DNA of 39,056 bases. Source: an uncultured Bacilli bacterium. GTDB lineage: Bacteria > Bacillota_I > Bacilli_A > RF39 > UBA660. Position numbers and translations under genes: made by a program. This document shows positions 25,531-34,080 of the stretch, one piece after another (the stretch's first letter is position 1; the number at the start of each line of letters is the position of its first letter). The notes beneath the pieces were generated by a model. It worked only from the letters and a program-made list of their open reading frames with translations. It had not been told where the DNA came from and did no database searches. The stretch covers positions 1 to 39,056 of the forward strand of contig CANQFF010000002.1 of the NCBI GenBank assembly GCA_947598345.1, written 5' to 3'.

Positions 25531-25875
25531 ATGAAGGATTTATTATTATATTTAATTACTTTTATTATATCTTATTTATTTTATTTTATTTTTGTTCTAA
25601 GTAGAAAAAATATTTTAAAAAAATTTCCTGAAGGTAAAGAAATGCAATATTTAAAATATAGATATAAAGTAAAAATAACAGATAAAAATTTAAAAAAAAT
25701 AGCAAACAAGGTATGCTTAGCAAATTCCTTCATTTTATCTACAACAGTATATGTCGTTTGTTTATTTGATAAACTGATTATAGAAATATCAGTAGGTTTA
25801 ATAACACTTCTAGTCTTAGTTTTAGTAATATATCATTTAATAGGTACTTATTATGGTGAAAGAGGAGGTAAATAG
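25531..25875 (+). CDS. Small membrane protein of unknown function in the leuS operon
   Basis: 114 aa, not recognised as a named family. One hydrophobic segment lies at residues ~3-23 (LLLYLITFIISYLFYFIFVL), followed by a basic stretch (SRKNILKKFPEGKEMQYLKYRYKVK), and two further hydrophobic segments span ~65-105. A three-helix membrane protein with a cytoplasmic basic loop is likely. AGGAG (25520-25524) precedes the ATG with good spacing. The gene sits between the T-box terminator and leuS, one base before the leuS start, so it must be made under the same leucine-tRNA control. Its role is unknown; possible links to amino acid transport or protein insertion would be guesses. Confidence 0.75.
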   Translation: MKDLLLYLITFIISYLFYFIFVLSRKNILKKFPEGKEMQYLKYRYKVKITDKNLKKIANKVCLANSFILSTTVYVVCLFDKLIIEISVGLITLLVLVLVIYHLIGTYYGERGGK

Positions 25876-25876
25876 T

Positions 25877-28294
25877 ATGTATAATTTTGAAAAAATAGAA
25901 AAAAAATGGCAAAAATATTGGGAAACTTCTCAAGTTTTTAAAGCTGAAAATGGTAGTGAAAAACCACCATATTACATTTTAGTTGAATTTCCATATCCAT
26001 CAGGTTCAGGATTACATGTAGGACATGTAAGAAGTTATGCAGCTCAAGATGCAATAGCTCGTATGAAAAGAATGCAAGGTTACAATGTTCTTTATCCAAT
26101 GGGATGGGATGCTTTTGGTTCACCTGCAGAACAATATGCTATCAAAAATCATATTCATCCAAAAGATGCTGTTCGTGAAAATATTAAAACTTTTAAATCT
26201 CAAATGCAATCTTTAGGTTTTTCATTTGATTGGAGTCGTGAATTTTCTACAACTGATCCAGAGTATTATAAATGGACTCAGTGGCAATTTTTACAATTTT
26301 ACAAAAATGGAATGGCATATAAGGATAAAGTAAAAGTCAATTGGTGTCCAAATTGTAAAGTTGTATTATCTAATGAGGACGCAGCTGGAGGAGTATGTGA
26401 AAGATGCGGTTCTCCTGTTATTCAAAAAGAAAAATCTCAATGGATGCTTAGAATGAGTAATTATGCAGAAGATTTGTTAAAAGGATTGGATGATACTAAT
26501 TTTGCCGACAAAATAAAATTAGGTCAAATTAATTGGATTGGTAAATCAACAGGTGTAGAAGTAGACATAGATATAAAAGATGGTGGTAAGTTTTCTATAT
26601 TTACAACTTGTATTGAAACTATATATGGTATTACATTCTTTTGTATAGCGCCAGATGGTAAGCTTATAAAGGAGCTTATGCCTAGGGTTCAAAACAAAGA
26701 TGAAGTAAATGCTTATATAGAAGAAACTTTGAAAAAATCAAGTATGGACAGAACTGAACTTAATAAAGGCAAAAGTGGTGTAGAAGTAAAAGGTGTTAAA
26801 GCTATAAATCCAGTAAATGGTAAAGAAGTTCCAATATTTTTAGGAGATTTTGTACTTGGTGATTATGGTACTGGTGCAGTTATGGCAGTTCCAGCTCACG
26901 ATCAAAGAGATTTTGAGTATGCACAGGCTCATAATCTAGATGTAATTGAAGTTATAACTGGTGGTAATATTAAGGAAAAAGCATATGAAAAATATGACTA
27001 TTTAGAAAACCCAGATTCTGTTTTAATTAATTCTTGTGAATTTAGTGGTTTAAAAGTAAGTGATGCTAAGGAAGCTATAACTAAGATGTTAGAGAAAAAA
27101 GGAATAGCTAGAAGAGTTAATAATTATAAAATGAGGGATTGGATTTTCTCAAGGCAAAGATTCTGGGGTGAGCCAATTCCAATGATCAAATGTGAAAAAT
27201 GTGGTTGGGTGCCAATGAATGAAGAGGATTTGCCTTTACTTTTACCAGATGTTACAGAATATGAACCAACTGATAATGGTGAAAGCCCACTTGCTAAAAT
27301 TACAGATTGGGTAAATACAACTTGTCCTAAATGTGGTGGCCCTGCTAAAAGAGAAACAGATACAATGCCAAACTGGGCAGGTTCATCTTGGTATTTCTTA
27401 AGATTTATGGATCCTCACAATGATAAAGAATTTGCAAGCATGGATGCGATGAAATATTGGGGTAAAGTAAATTGGTACAACGGTGGTATGGAACATGTAG
27501 CTAGACATTTGCTTTATGCTAGATTTTGGGTTCAATTTCTATATAATATAGGCCTTGTTCCAAATAAAGAAATGATATGGACTCGTGTTAGTCACGGTAT
27601 GATATTAGGACCAAATGGAGAAAAAATGAGTAAGTCTAAGGGAAATGTAGTAAATCCTGATGATATTATAAAAGAGTTTGGAAGTGATGCACTTCGTACA
27701 TATGAAATGTTTATTGGTGATTATGAAAAAGATGCAGCTTGGTCTTTAAATGGTCTTAAAGGTTGTAAAAAATTCCTAGATAGAATATATAGACTAGGTG
27801 AAAAGTTAATTAAATCAGATGAGTATTCTAAAGAAACAGAAATTCTTATGAATCAAACAATAAAGAAAGTGACTTTAGATTTAGATAGTATAAAATATAA
27901 TACGGCTATTTCTGCTATTATGATATTATTGAATGAATTAGAAAAATTAGATAATATTACAACAAAAGATTATAGAACAATTCTTCAACTATTAAATCCA
28001 ATTGCGCCTCACATAACAGAAGAATTAAACGAAATGTATGAATTAGGTGATAAATTCTGTAATTCAACTTGGTTAGAGTATGATGAAAATAAACTAGAAA
28101 ATATAACATTTACTATGGTTGTTCAAGTTAATGGAAAAGTAAGAGGTAAAATAGATGTAAGTTCATCTACCACTGAAGATGAAATGAAAAAACTTGCATT
28201 AACTATAGAAAATGTAAAAAATTTCACTAATGGTAAAGAAATTGCTAAAGTAATTGTTATACCAAAAAAATTGGTTAATATAGTAGTAAAATAA
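25877..28294 (+). CDS. leuS: Leucyl-tRNA synthetase
   Basis: An 805-aa class Ia synthetase that charges tRNA-Leu. The HIGH-type motif is in PYPSGSGLHVGHVRSY (~residue 40), the KMSKS motif in GEKMSKSKGN (near 586). A zinc-ribbon type insertion has WCPNCK...CERCG, and a second Cys set CEKCGW...CPKCGG lies near 440-490. The CP1 editing domain is present with the universal Asp in GAVMAVPAHDQRDFE. However, the threonine-rich TTRPDT motif is TTCIET here (T243-T248), changing Arg-Pro-Asp to Cys-Ile-Glu. ATG 25877 is chosen because AGGAGGT (25863-25869) lies 7 nt upstream; the frame also opens at 25853. Controlled by the upstream T-box. A terminator follows. Confidence 0.97.
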   Translation: MYNFEKIEKKWQKYWETSQVFKAENGSEKPPYYILVEFPYPSGSGLHVGHVRSYAAQDAIARMKRMQGYNVLYPMGWDAFGSPAEQYAIKNHIHPKDAVRENIKTFKSQMQSLGFSFDWSREFSTTDPEYYKWTQWQFLQFYKNGMAYKDKVKVNWCPNCKVVLSNEDAAGGVCERCGSPVIQKEKSQWMLRMSNYAEDLLKGLDDTNFADKIKLGQINWIGKSTGVEVDIDIKDGGKFSIFTTCIETIYGITFFCIAPDGKLIKELMPRVQNKDEVNAYIEETLKKSSMDRTELNKGKSGVEVKGVKAINPVNGKEVPIFLGDFVLGDYGTGAVMAVPAHDQRDFEYAQAHNLDVIEVITGGNIKEKAYEKYDYLENPDSVLINSCEFSGLKVSDAKEAITKMLEKKGIARRVNNYKMRDWIFSRQRFWGEPIPMIKCEKCGWVPMNEEDLPLLLPDVTEYEPTDNGESPLAKITDWVNTTCPKCGGPAKRETDTMPNWAGSSWYFLRFMDPHNDKEFASMDAMKYWGKVNWYNGGMEHVARHLLYARFWVQFLYNIGLVPNKEMIWTRVSHGMILGPNGEKMSKSKGNVVNPDDIIKEFGSDALRTYEMFIGDYEKDAAWSLNGLKGCKKFLDRIYRLGEKLIKSDEYSKETEILMNQTIKKVTLDLDSIKYNTAISAIMILLNELEKLDNITTKDYRTILQLLNPIAPHITEELNEMYELGDKFCNSTWLEYDENKLENITFTMVVQVNGKVRGKIDVSSSTTEDEMKKLALTIENVKNFTNGKEIAKVIVIPKKLVNIVVK

Positions 28295-28300
28295 TAATAT

Positions 28301-28330
28301 AAATTGTGCTGATTTCGGCGCAATTTTTTT
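28301..28330 (+). terminator. Rho-independent terminator of leuS
   Basis: AAATTGTGC (28301-28309) pairs with GCGCAATTT (28318-28326), with one G-T pair, followed by further Ts. Confidence 0.75.
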
Positions 28331-28352
28331 AGTATAAAAAACACTAATTTTA

Positions 28353-28381
28353 TTGACATTTATATTTCATTTAACTATAAT
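28353..28381 (+). promoter_or_regulatory. Perfect-consensus sigma-A promoter of lon
   Basis: TTGACA (28353-28358), 17-bp spacer, TATAAT (28376-28381). Both hexamers match consensus exactly. No CIRCE or CtsR-like repeat is visible in the leader. Confidence 0.8.
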
Positions 28382-28409
28382 AGAAATCAGTATTTGAGGG
28401 AGGTGCAAC

Positions 28410-30716
28410 TTGAAATTAAATTTACCAGTTATAATATTAAATAGCACAGTCCTTATGCCTGAATCTATAATAAGATTTGAATTTGACGATGAAATAAGTA
28501 AGAATGTTATAGATGAATCAGAATTATTTCACGATAATAAATTATTTGTCGTAACTAATTTTTCTATAGATCAAAATATAAATATAAATGAATTACCTAG
28601 TATTGGTACCATTGCAAAAATAACTAGTAAATTGCAACTTCCAAATGGTAAAACTAGAGTTGTTTTAAAGGGAATTGAAAGAGCTATTGTTCTTTCATAT
28701 CTTGATATCGATAAAGATTCTATTGAATCTATTCTATCAACAATTCCTAATCAAGAAATAGATGAAAATACAAAAAATGCTTTTATTAGAAAACTTTATT
28801 CAGAACTGGATGATTACATAAAAAAAGTTCCTTATATGAGTGATAGTTTTTTATCAAGCATTTCAGAAGAAAGTAATTTAAGTAAGATAACAGATGTTAT
28901 AGCTAATAATTTATCTTTAGATAATGAAAAAATTATGTCATATTTGATAGAGACTAATGCTATGAAAAGAGTAGAAATGCTTCTTGAAGATATGTATAAG
29001 GGATTACAATTATTTAATATTGAAAGTAATCTTGAAGGTAGAGTAAAAAAAGAATTAGATGAGGAACAAAAAAATCTTTATTTAAAAGAAAAAATAAGGC
29101 TATTAAAACAAGAATTAGGTGAATTATCACCAAAACAAGAAGAAATAGAACAATTAAAAGAAAAAGTAGAAAAAATTAATGCGAGTGAAGATATAAAAAA
29201 TAAAATTTTATATGAAATCGATAGATATGAAAAAATGTCAGACTTTGCTCCAGAGATGAATAGTGTTAAAAGTTATATCGATTATATGTTAGACTTACCT
29301 TGGCAAATTTATACAACAGATATCGATGATTTAAATCAAGTTAAGGATAGTCTTGATAAAACCCATTATGGCTTAGATGATGTAAAGTATAGGATAATAG
29401 AATATTTAGCTGTCAAAAAATTGTCAAATAATGTAAACGCACCAATTTTATGTTTAGTTGGCCCATCAGGCGTAGGTAAAACTACACTTGCTCATTCAAT
29501 TGCAAAAAGCATAGGTAGAAATTTTGTTAAAATATCTATGGGTGGTGTTGATGATGAAGCTTTTATTAAAGGTCATACTAGGACATATTTAGGATCCGCA
29601 CCTGGTAAAATAATAGATGGTATAAAAAGGGCCAAAAGCTCTAATCCTCTTTTTTTGATAGATGAAATTGATAAAATGTCAAATAATTATAAGGGAGATC
29701 CTATGAGTGCTTTACTTGATGTATTTGATAGTACACAAAACAAGTATTTTAAGGATAATTATATAGAAGAGGAATACGATTTATCTAAAGTTTTATTTAT
29801 TACAACAGCAAACGATATAAATTTAATTCCAAATGCCTTAAAAGACAGATTAGAAATTATAAATATAAATGGTTATACTGAATTAGAAAAACTATCTATA
29901 GCTAAAAAGTATTTAATACCAACAATCTCTAATGATTATAATATAAAAAATATAAAAATAAGTGATGATGATATATTAGAAATAATTAGATTTTACACAA
30001 AGGAATCCGGTGTAAGAGAATTGGAGCGTCTATTATTAAAAATAATAAGAAAAATTATAACTGATAAGATTATGTCTAATCAAAAATTAAATATAACTAT
30101 TAAAAATATAAAAAATTATTTAGGAAAAAGGATATATGAAAACGAAGTCATATCAGGTGAGATTGGTCTTGTAAATGGTCTTGCTTATACTAATTTTGGT
30201 GGAGATATTGTACCTATAGAAGCTAATTATTATGACGGATCGGGTAATTTAACATTTACTGGATCAATGGGTGATATGATGCTTGAAAGTGCAAAAGTAG
30301 CACTTAGTTATATAAAATCAAATTATAAAAAATTTAATATTGATTATGAACTATTTAAAAGGGATATTCATATTAATATTCCAAACATTGCAATAAAAAA
30401 AGAAGGACCTAGTGCTGGTGTGGCGATAACAACTTGTCTTATAAGTACACTTTCGAATCTAAAAGTTAGTAATAAAATTGCAATGACTGGAGAAATAACT
30501 TTGAGAGGAAATATTTTAGGTGTTGGTGGTATAAAGGAAAAGATAATCGGTGCATATATAAATAATATTGAAACAATATTTATACCATATTCAAATATTG
30601 GAGATTTAGACGATATACCTGACGAAATAAAAGATAAAATAACATTTATACCTGTAAAAAAGTATGATGAAATATATGAAGTATTGAGAAGGGATAGTGA
30701 GATACAGTGGAATTAA
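28410..30716 (+). CDS. lon: ATP-dependent protease Lon (LonA)
   Basis: A 768-aa cytoplasmic AAA+ serine protease that removes misfolded and regulatory proteins. The N-terminal substrate-recognition domain (PVIILNSTVLMPES) leads to a coiled-coil rich stretch (~190-280). The ATPase has Walker A GPSGVGKTTLAHSIA (~352) and Walker B PLFLIDEIDKM. The protease domain has the Ser-Lys dyad: Ser668 in KEGPSAGVA and Lys711 in GGIKEK, 43 residues apart as in the family. The start is a TTG codon at 28410 with a strong GAGGGAGGTG (28396-28405) upstream. The last 10 bases overlap the next gene, so the two are translationally coupled. The N-terminal domain is divergent but length is normal. Confidence 0.96.
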   Translation: MKLNLPVIILNSTVLMPESIIRFEFDDEISKNVIDESELFHDNKLFVVTNFSIDQNININELPSIGTIAKITSKLQLPNGKTRVVLKGIERAIVLSYLDIDKDSIESILSTIPNQEIDENTKNAFIRKLYSELDDYIKKVPYMSDSFLSSISEESNLSKITDVIANNLSLDNEKIMSYLIETNAMKRVEMLLEDMYKGLQLFNIESNLEGRVKKELDEEQKNLYLKEKIRLLKQELGELSPKQEEIEQLKEKVEKINASEDIKNKILYEIDRYEKMSDFAPEMNSVKSYIDYMLDLPWQIYTTDIDDLNQVKDSLDKTHYGLDDVKYRIIEYLAVKKLSNNVNAPILCLVGPSGVGKTTLAHSIAKSIGRNFVKISMGGVDDEAFIKGHTRTYLGSAPGKIIDGIKRAKSSNPLFLIDEIDKMSNNYKGDPMSALLDVFDSTQNKYFKDNYIEEEYDLSKVLFITTANDINLIPNALKDRLEIININGYTELEKLSIAKKYLIPTISNDYNIKNIKISDDDILEIIRFYTKESGVRELERLLLKIIRKIITDKIMSNQKLNITIKNIKNYLGKRIYENEVISGEIGLVNGLAYTNFGGDIVPIEANYYDGSGNLTFTGSMGDMMLESAKVALSYIKSNYKKFNIDYELFKRDIHINIPNIAIKKEGPSAGVAITTCLISTLSNLKVSNKIAMTGEITLRGNILGVGGIKEKIIGAYINNIETIFIPYSNIGDLDDIPDEIKDKITFIPVKKYDEIYEVLRRDSEIQWN

Positions 30717-31378
30717 AAGATTCAGATTATGTATTTTATAAATTAATAAATTCTGTAATATTTAATGTTAAACAAGAATTATATTCTAGAAAAAATAATA
30801 AATTTCTGTATGGCTTAAATAGTTTAAAATGTCTTAAGAATATAATGCATTATTATGCTGATAATAATTTGTTAACTGATTTAATTGTGAAAAATGTATA
30901 TGACTATTTATCAGAAGCGCGTGAGTTTAAAGATGAACATTATGATGAAAGAGTAAATATAATAAACGATATAATCGTATTATTAAACTCATGTGATATA
31001 AAAGATGATAATAAAATTTACCATGAAGAGTATGTCAAAAGAGGTTCAATAGATAGTGTTATATATAAATATTCGTCTTATGATGAAGAAAGTATTGCTG
31101 ATTCTATAGCTTTTGATTGCCTTGTTTTAATTAGTCATAGTAAACAAACATCTAATGAAAAATTTAAAAAAAGTTATTTACCATTTCTTATAGGAAAAAT
31201 AGAATATTATCAGAGTTTAAGTGCTATATATAAAGAACATCCACAAATATTTATGGATGAGTTATTTCAAGATAGAATGATATATGTTCTAAGAAAAAAT
31301 GATGTTATTAGTTACAGTGATTATAGATTTAATAAAGGAATAGTTAAGAAAATTGATAAAAAGATTAGAAATATTTAG
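30707..31378 (+). CDS. Hypothetical protein coupled to lon
   Basis: 223 aa, not recognised. It begins at GTG 30707 inside the end of lon (10-nt overlap), after a GAGAAGGGA stretch, so it is probably made with Lon. The composition is charged and mostly helical, with no signal peptide or membrane segment, so it is cytoplasmic. Visible segments include a Tyr/Asn-rich N-terminus, SIADSIAFDCLVLISHSKQ around residue 145 and a basic C-terminal tail KGIVKKIDKKIRNI that could bind nucleic acid. It could be a Lon adaptor, a substrate or an unrelated passenger; nothing in the sequence decides. A terminator follows immediately. Confidence 0.65.
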   Translation: MELKDSDYVFYKLINSVIFNVKQELYSRKNNKFLYGLNSLKCLKNIMHYYADNNLLTDLIVKNVYDYLSEAREFKDEHYDERVNIINDIIVLLNSCDIKDDNKIYHEEYVKRGSIDSVIYKYSSYDEESIADSIAFDCLVLISHSKQTSNEKFKKSYLPFLIGKIEYYQSLSAIYKEHPQIFMDELFQDRMIYVLRKNDVISYSDYRFNKGIVKKIDKKIRNI

Positions 31379-31406
31379 AAAAGTATTGAACAATGCTTTT
31401 TTTTTA
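31379..31406 (+). terminator. Rho-independent terminator after lon and its partner gene
   Basis: AAAAGTATTG (31379-31388) pairs with CAATGCTTTT (31391-31400) with one G-T pair and a 2-nt loop (in practice 4 nt or more), then a long T run. Confidence 0.75.
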
Positions 31407-31419
31407 TTTTCATTTAAGG

Positions 31420-31425
31420 TATAAT
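31420..31425 (+). promoter_or_regulatory. -10 box upstream of the HerA-like gene
   Basis: TATAAT at 31420-31425, repeated in phase as TATAAT-like sequence just downstream. The -35 position falls in the terminator T run, so no -35 can be named. Confidence 0.4.
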
Positions 31426-31444
31426 TATAATAATAGGTGATGTT

Positions 31445-33220
31445 ATGTTAGGTAAGATAATTGGAATCCAAGATAATATAGTTTTATTAGATTTAAGTAT
31501 TAATTTAGCTGAAATGCAAAATATTATAAATTTATATGTAATATTAGAGGATAGTCATAGAAAATTCATTGGAGAAATAACTGATGTTAAAAATAATATT
31601 GCTTACATAAATTTATTAGGTGAATTTAATAATGATAAATTCATTTTTGGAATATCTAAAAAACCATCTTTTCAGGCAACTTCAAGATTAATTTCTAAGG
31701 ATAAGATAAATTATATAATAGGAATGCCAAGCTATAATGAAAAATTAGATCTTTTAATTGGTAAAAGTCCAATATACGAAGATATAGATATTGGTGTTAA
31801 CATAAATTCGTTTTTTAGCAATCATTTTGCTATATTTGGATCTACAGGAAGTGGTAAATCTTGTTGTGTAGCTAGAATACTTCAAAATTTATTTGAAAAA
31901 AGAAATTCAATTGCTTATAAGGCCAGTATAGTTATTTTTGATGCTTATGGAGAATATCAAAGTGCTTTTGCAGATTTACATAAAAAAGTACCTGAAATTA
32001 ATTTTAAGATGTATACGACTAACATAGATGATGAGTCAGTTCAAAATATAAAAATACCTTTATGGTTATTTACAGTTGATGATATAGCATTATTGTTGGA
32101 AGCAGAAAGTAGAACACAGTTACCTATAATTGAAAAAGCAATGAAATTAGTTACAATATTTGCAAGAGATGAAAGGGAAGTAATTAAGAGTAAAAATGAC
32201 ATTATTGCTCGTGCACTTCTTGATATATTAGCAAGTGGCAAGGCTCCTGCTCAAATAAGGGATCAAATATTCTCAATTTTAACACATTATAATACAAAAG
32301 ATTTAAATTTAGATACTCCAATATATCAACCAGGGTATACGAGACCATTAAAACAATGTTTGTTAATAGATAGTACTGGAAAAATTCGAGAAATGGAGCT
32401 TTTAACTACATTTATAAGTCAATTTTTAACTGATGAAGTTAATTTAAGTCTACCAGATGGAAGTTTTAAGTATACTCTTAAAGATTTATATGATGCTTTT
32501 GAATTTGCGCTAATTTCTGAAGGAATTTTAAGTAGTGATAAGGTATATGATGATTATAATGTTCTAAAGGTAAGACTAAGAGGAATTATAAATAGTAATT
32601 ATTCTAAGTTTTTTGATATCGATAAATATTGTTCTAAAGAAGAATTTATTAAAGAAATACTTACTATAGAAAATGGTAGGAAGGCTCAAATTATAAATTT
32701 TAATATAAATTATATAGATGATAGATTTGCAAAAACATTGACTAAAATATATTCTAGAATATTTTTTGAGTACTCAAAGAGTTTAAGAAAAAGAGCTAGT
32801 GTACCTATACATATAATTTTAGAAGAAGCCCATAGATATGTACAAAATGATTCTGATATAAATGTTATAGGATATAATATATTTGATAGAATAACAAAAG
32901 AAGGTAGAAAATATGGTATTTTACTTGGCTTAATTTCACAAAGACCTTCAGAGCTATCTACTACTGCACTTTCACAATGTAGCAATTTCTTAGTATTTAA
33001 ATTATTGCATCCGTCTGATGTAGAATATGTAAGTCAAATGGTTCCTAATATAACAAATGAAATAACAAAAAAAGTTAAATTTTTACAGCCTGGTACCTGC
33101 ATAGCATTCGGCTCTGGTTTTAAAATTCCTTCTTTAATAAAACTTGAAATGCCATCTCCGACACCTTCAAGTAGTAGTTGTGATATAAGCGGTATTTGGT
33201 TTGTAGATAGAAATAACTGA
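31445..33220 (+). CDS. HerA-like (DUF87) DNA translocase ATPase
   Basis: A 591-aa FtsK/HerA-superfamily ATPase. The N-terminal ~100 residues look like the HAS-barrel (LGKIIGIQDNIVLLDL, IGEITDVKNNIAYINLLGEF). The RecA-like core has Walker A GSTGSGKS (132-139), IVIFDAYGEYQSAF, Walker B HIILEEAHRYVQN, and the GLISQRPSELSTTALSQCSNFLVFKL sensor segment. C-terminal residues (LQPGTCIAFGSGFKIPSLIKLEMP) fit the final barrel strand. HerA proteins form hexamers that translocate on dsDNA and often pair with the nuclease NurA in end resection; no NurA gene is adjacent. ATG 31445 follows AGGTGAT. It has its own promoter and stands alone between two terminator-like regions. Repair, chromosome handling and defence roles are all possible. 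Confidence 0.82.
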   Translation: MLGKIIGIQDNIVLLDLSINLAEMQNIINLYVILEDSHRKFIGEITDVKNNIAYINLLGEFNNDKFIFGISKKPSFQATSRLISKDKINYIIGMPSYNEKLDLLIGKSPIYEDIDIGVNINSFFSNHFAIFGSTGSGKSCCVARILQNLFEKRNSIAYKASIVIFDAYGEYQSAFADLHKKVPEINFKMYTTNIDDESVQNIKIPLWLFTVDDIALLLEAESRTQLPIIEKAMKLVTIFARDEREVIKSKNDIIARALLDILASGKAPAQIRDQIFSILTHYNTKDLNLDTPIYQPGYTRPLKQCLLIDSTGKIREMELLTTFISQFLTDEVNLSLPDGSFKYTLKDLYDAFEFALISEGILSSDKVYDDYNVLKVRLRGIINSNYSKFFDIDKYCSKEEFIKEILTIENGRKAQIINFNINYIDDRFAKTLTKIYSRIFFEYSKSLRKRASVPIHIILEEAHRYVQNDSDINVIGYNIFDRITKEGRKYGILLGLISQRPSELSTTALSQCSNFLVFKLLHPSDVEYVSQMVPNITNEITKKVKFLQPGTCIAFGSGFKIPSLIKLEMPSPTPSSSSCDISGIWFVDRNN

Positions 33221-33265
33221 TATTAACTATAAATATCAGTTTTTACTTTTGTATATTAAAAATTT

Positions 33266-33293
33266 TCATATTTATAAATTTTTTTCATAACAT
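33266..33293 (+). promoter_or_regulatory. Possible sigma-E-dependent promoter of the spoVID-like operon
   Basis: TCATATT (33266-33272), about 13 nt, then CATAACAT (33286-33293). This resembles the Bacillus sigma-E consensus (-35 KMATATT, -10 CATACAMT). Transcription would start just before AGGAG at 33302. In this AT-rich DNA the match could be chance. Confidence 0.35.
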
Positions 33294-33312
33294 TTATTGA
33301 TAGGAGATGTTT

Positions 33313-34080
33313 ATGAAAAATATAATACCTTTTAAAAAAGATGTAATTTTTAAAACTAATTTAAGTGAAATTACTAGTATTTCATTAGAAAATACTTTGA
33401 ACCTTGTAAATGATACAATATCTGGTGATTTTATTGTTAGTGGTGAATATAAAGTTAGTGATAAAAGTACTACAGTAGAACCTTTTGAGTTAACTATTCC
33501 TTTTGAAATAGTTATAGATGATAGATATGATACTCAAAAAGCTGTAATAGATATAGATGATTTTTATTATGAAATTGTTAATAATAATGTACTTTCAATT
33601 TGTATAGATGTGTTAGTTGATAAACTGCAAGAAAAACCTTTGATAGATATAGAAGATTTAAAGGATGAAAATATTGAAAGAGAAGTATTAGATTGTGAGG
33701 ATGAAGATGAAACTGATTCTATGGTTGAACAAAAGGTAGTAAGTGATGATGTTATAACTGAAAATAATGTACAAGAACAATTAAATAAGAATAAAGAAGA
33801 GGAAATTAATATAAAAAAGGAAACTTTAAAAGAAGAGGATATAAGAGATAAAGAATCTGAAATAGTTGAAGAAAAAATCAATTCTTTATTTAATCAATTC
33901 TCTAGTGATAGTGAGGTATATGTTACATATAATGTATTTATATTAAGAGATGGTGATTCTATTGAAAGTATAATGGAAAAATACAATGTAACAGAAGAAG
34001 AATTAAAAAAATATAACGATTTAAGTAATTTACAATTAGGTGATAAAATAATAATACCAAATTCATATGAAAGAGATTAG
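33313..34080 (+). CDS. spoVID: SpoVID-like spore coat assembly protein with C-terminal LysM
   Basis: 255 aa. SpoVID sits on the outer forespore surface and organises encasement by coat proteins. The N-terminal ~110 residues form a beta-rich domain (NIIPFKKDVIFKTNLSEITSISL ... GDFIVSGEYKVSD ... FELTIPFEIVIDDRY), matching the N-terminal SpoVID/SafA-type domain. Next is a long acidic, Glu/Lys-rich low-complexity linker (~115-205), and then a LysM peptidoglycan-binding domain (VTYNVFILRDGDSIESIMEKYNVTEEELKKYN ... LQLGDKIIIP). The protein is much shorter than Bacillus SpoVID, mostly in the linker. ATG 33313 is used, not 33307, because AGGAG ends at 33306. It overlaps the YsxE-like gene by 14 nt, the same neighbour as in Bacillus, which supports the call. 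Confidence 0.75.
   Translation: MKNIIPFKKDVIFKTNLSEITSISLENTLNLVNDTISGDFIVSGEYKVSDKSTTVEPFELTIPFEIVIDDRYDTQKAVIDIDDFYYEIVNNNVLSICIDVLVDKLQEKPLIDIEDLKDENIEREVLDCEDEDETDSMVEQKVVSDDVITENNVQEQLNKNKEEEINIKKETLKEEDIRDKESEIVEEKINSLFNQFSSDSEVYVTYNVFILRDGDSIESIMEKYNVTEEELKKYNDLSNLQLGDKIIIPNSYERD

Noticed and set aside
31445..33220. Part of an anti-phage defence island
   Set aside because: HerA ATPases occur in defence systems, but no nuclease, SIR2, methylase or toxin gene is nearby.
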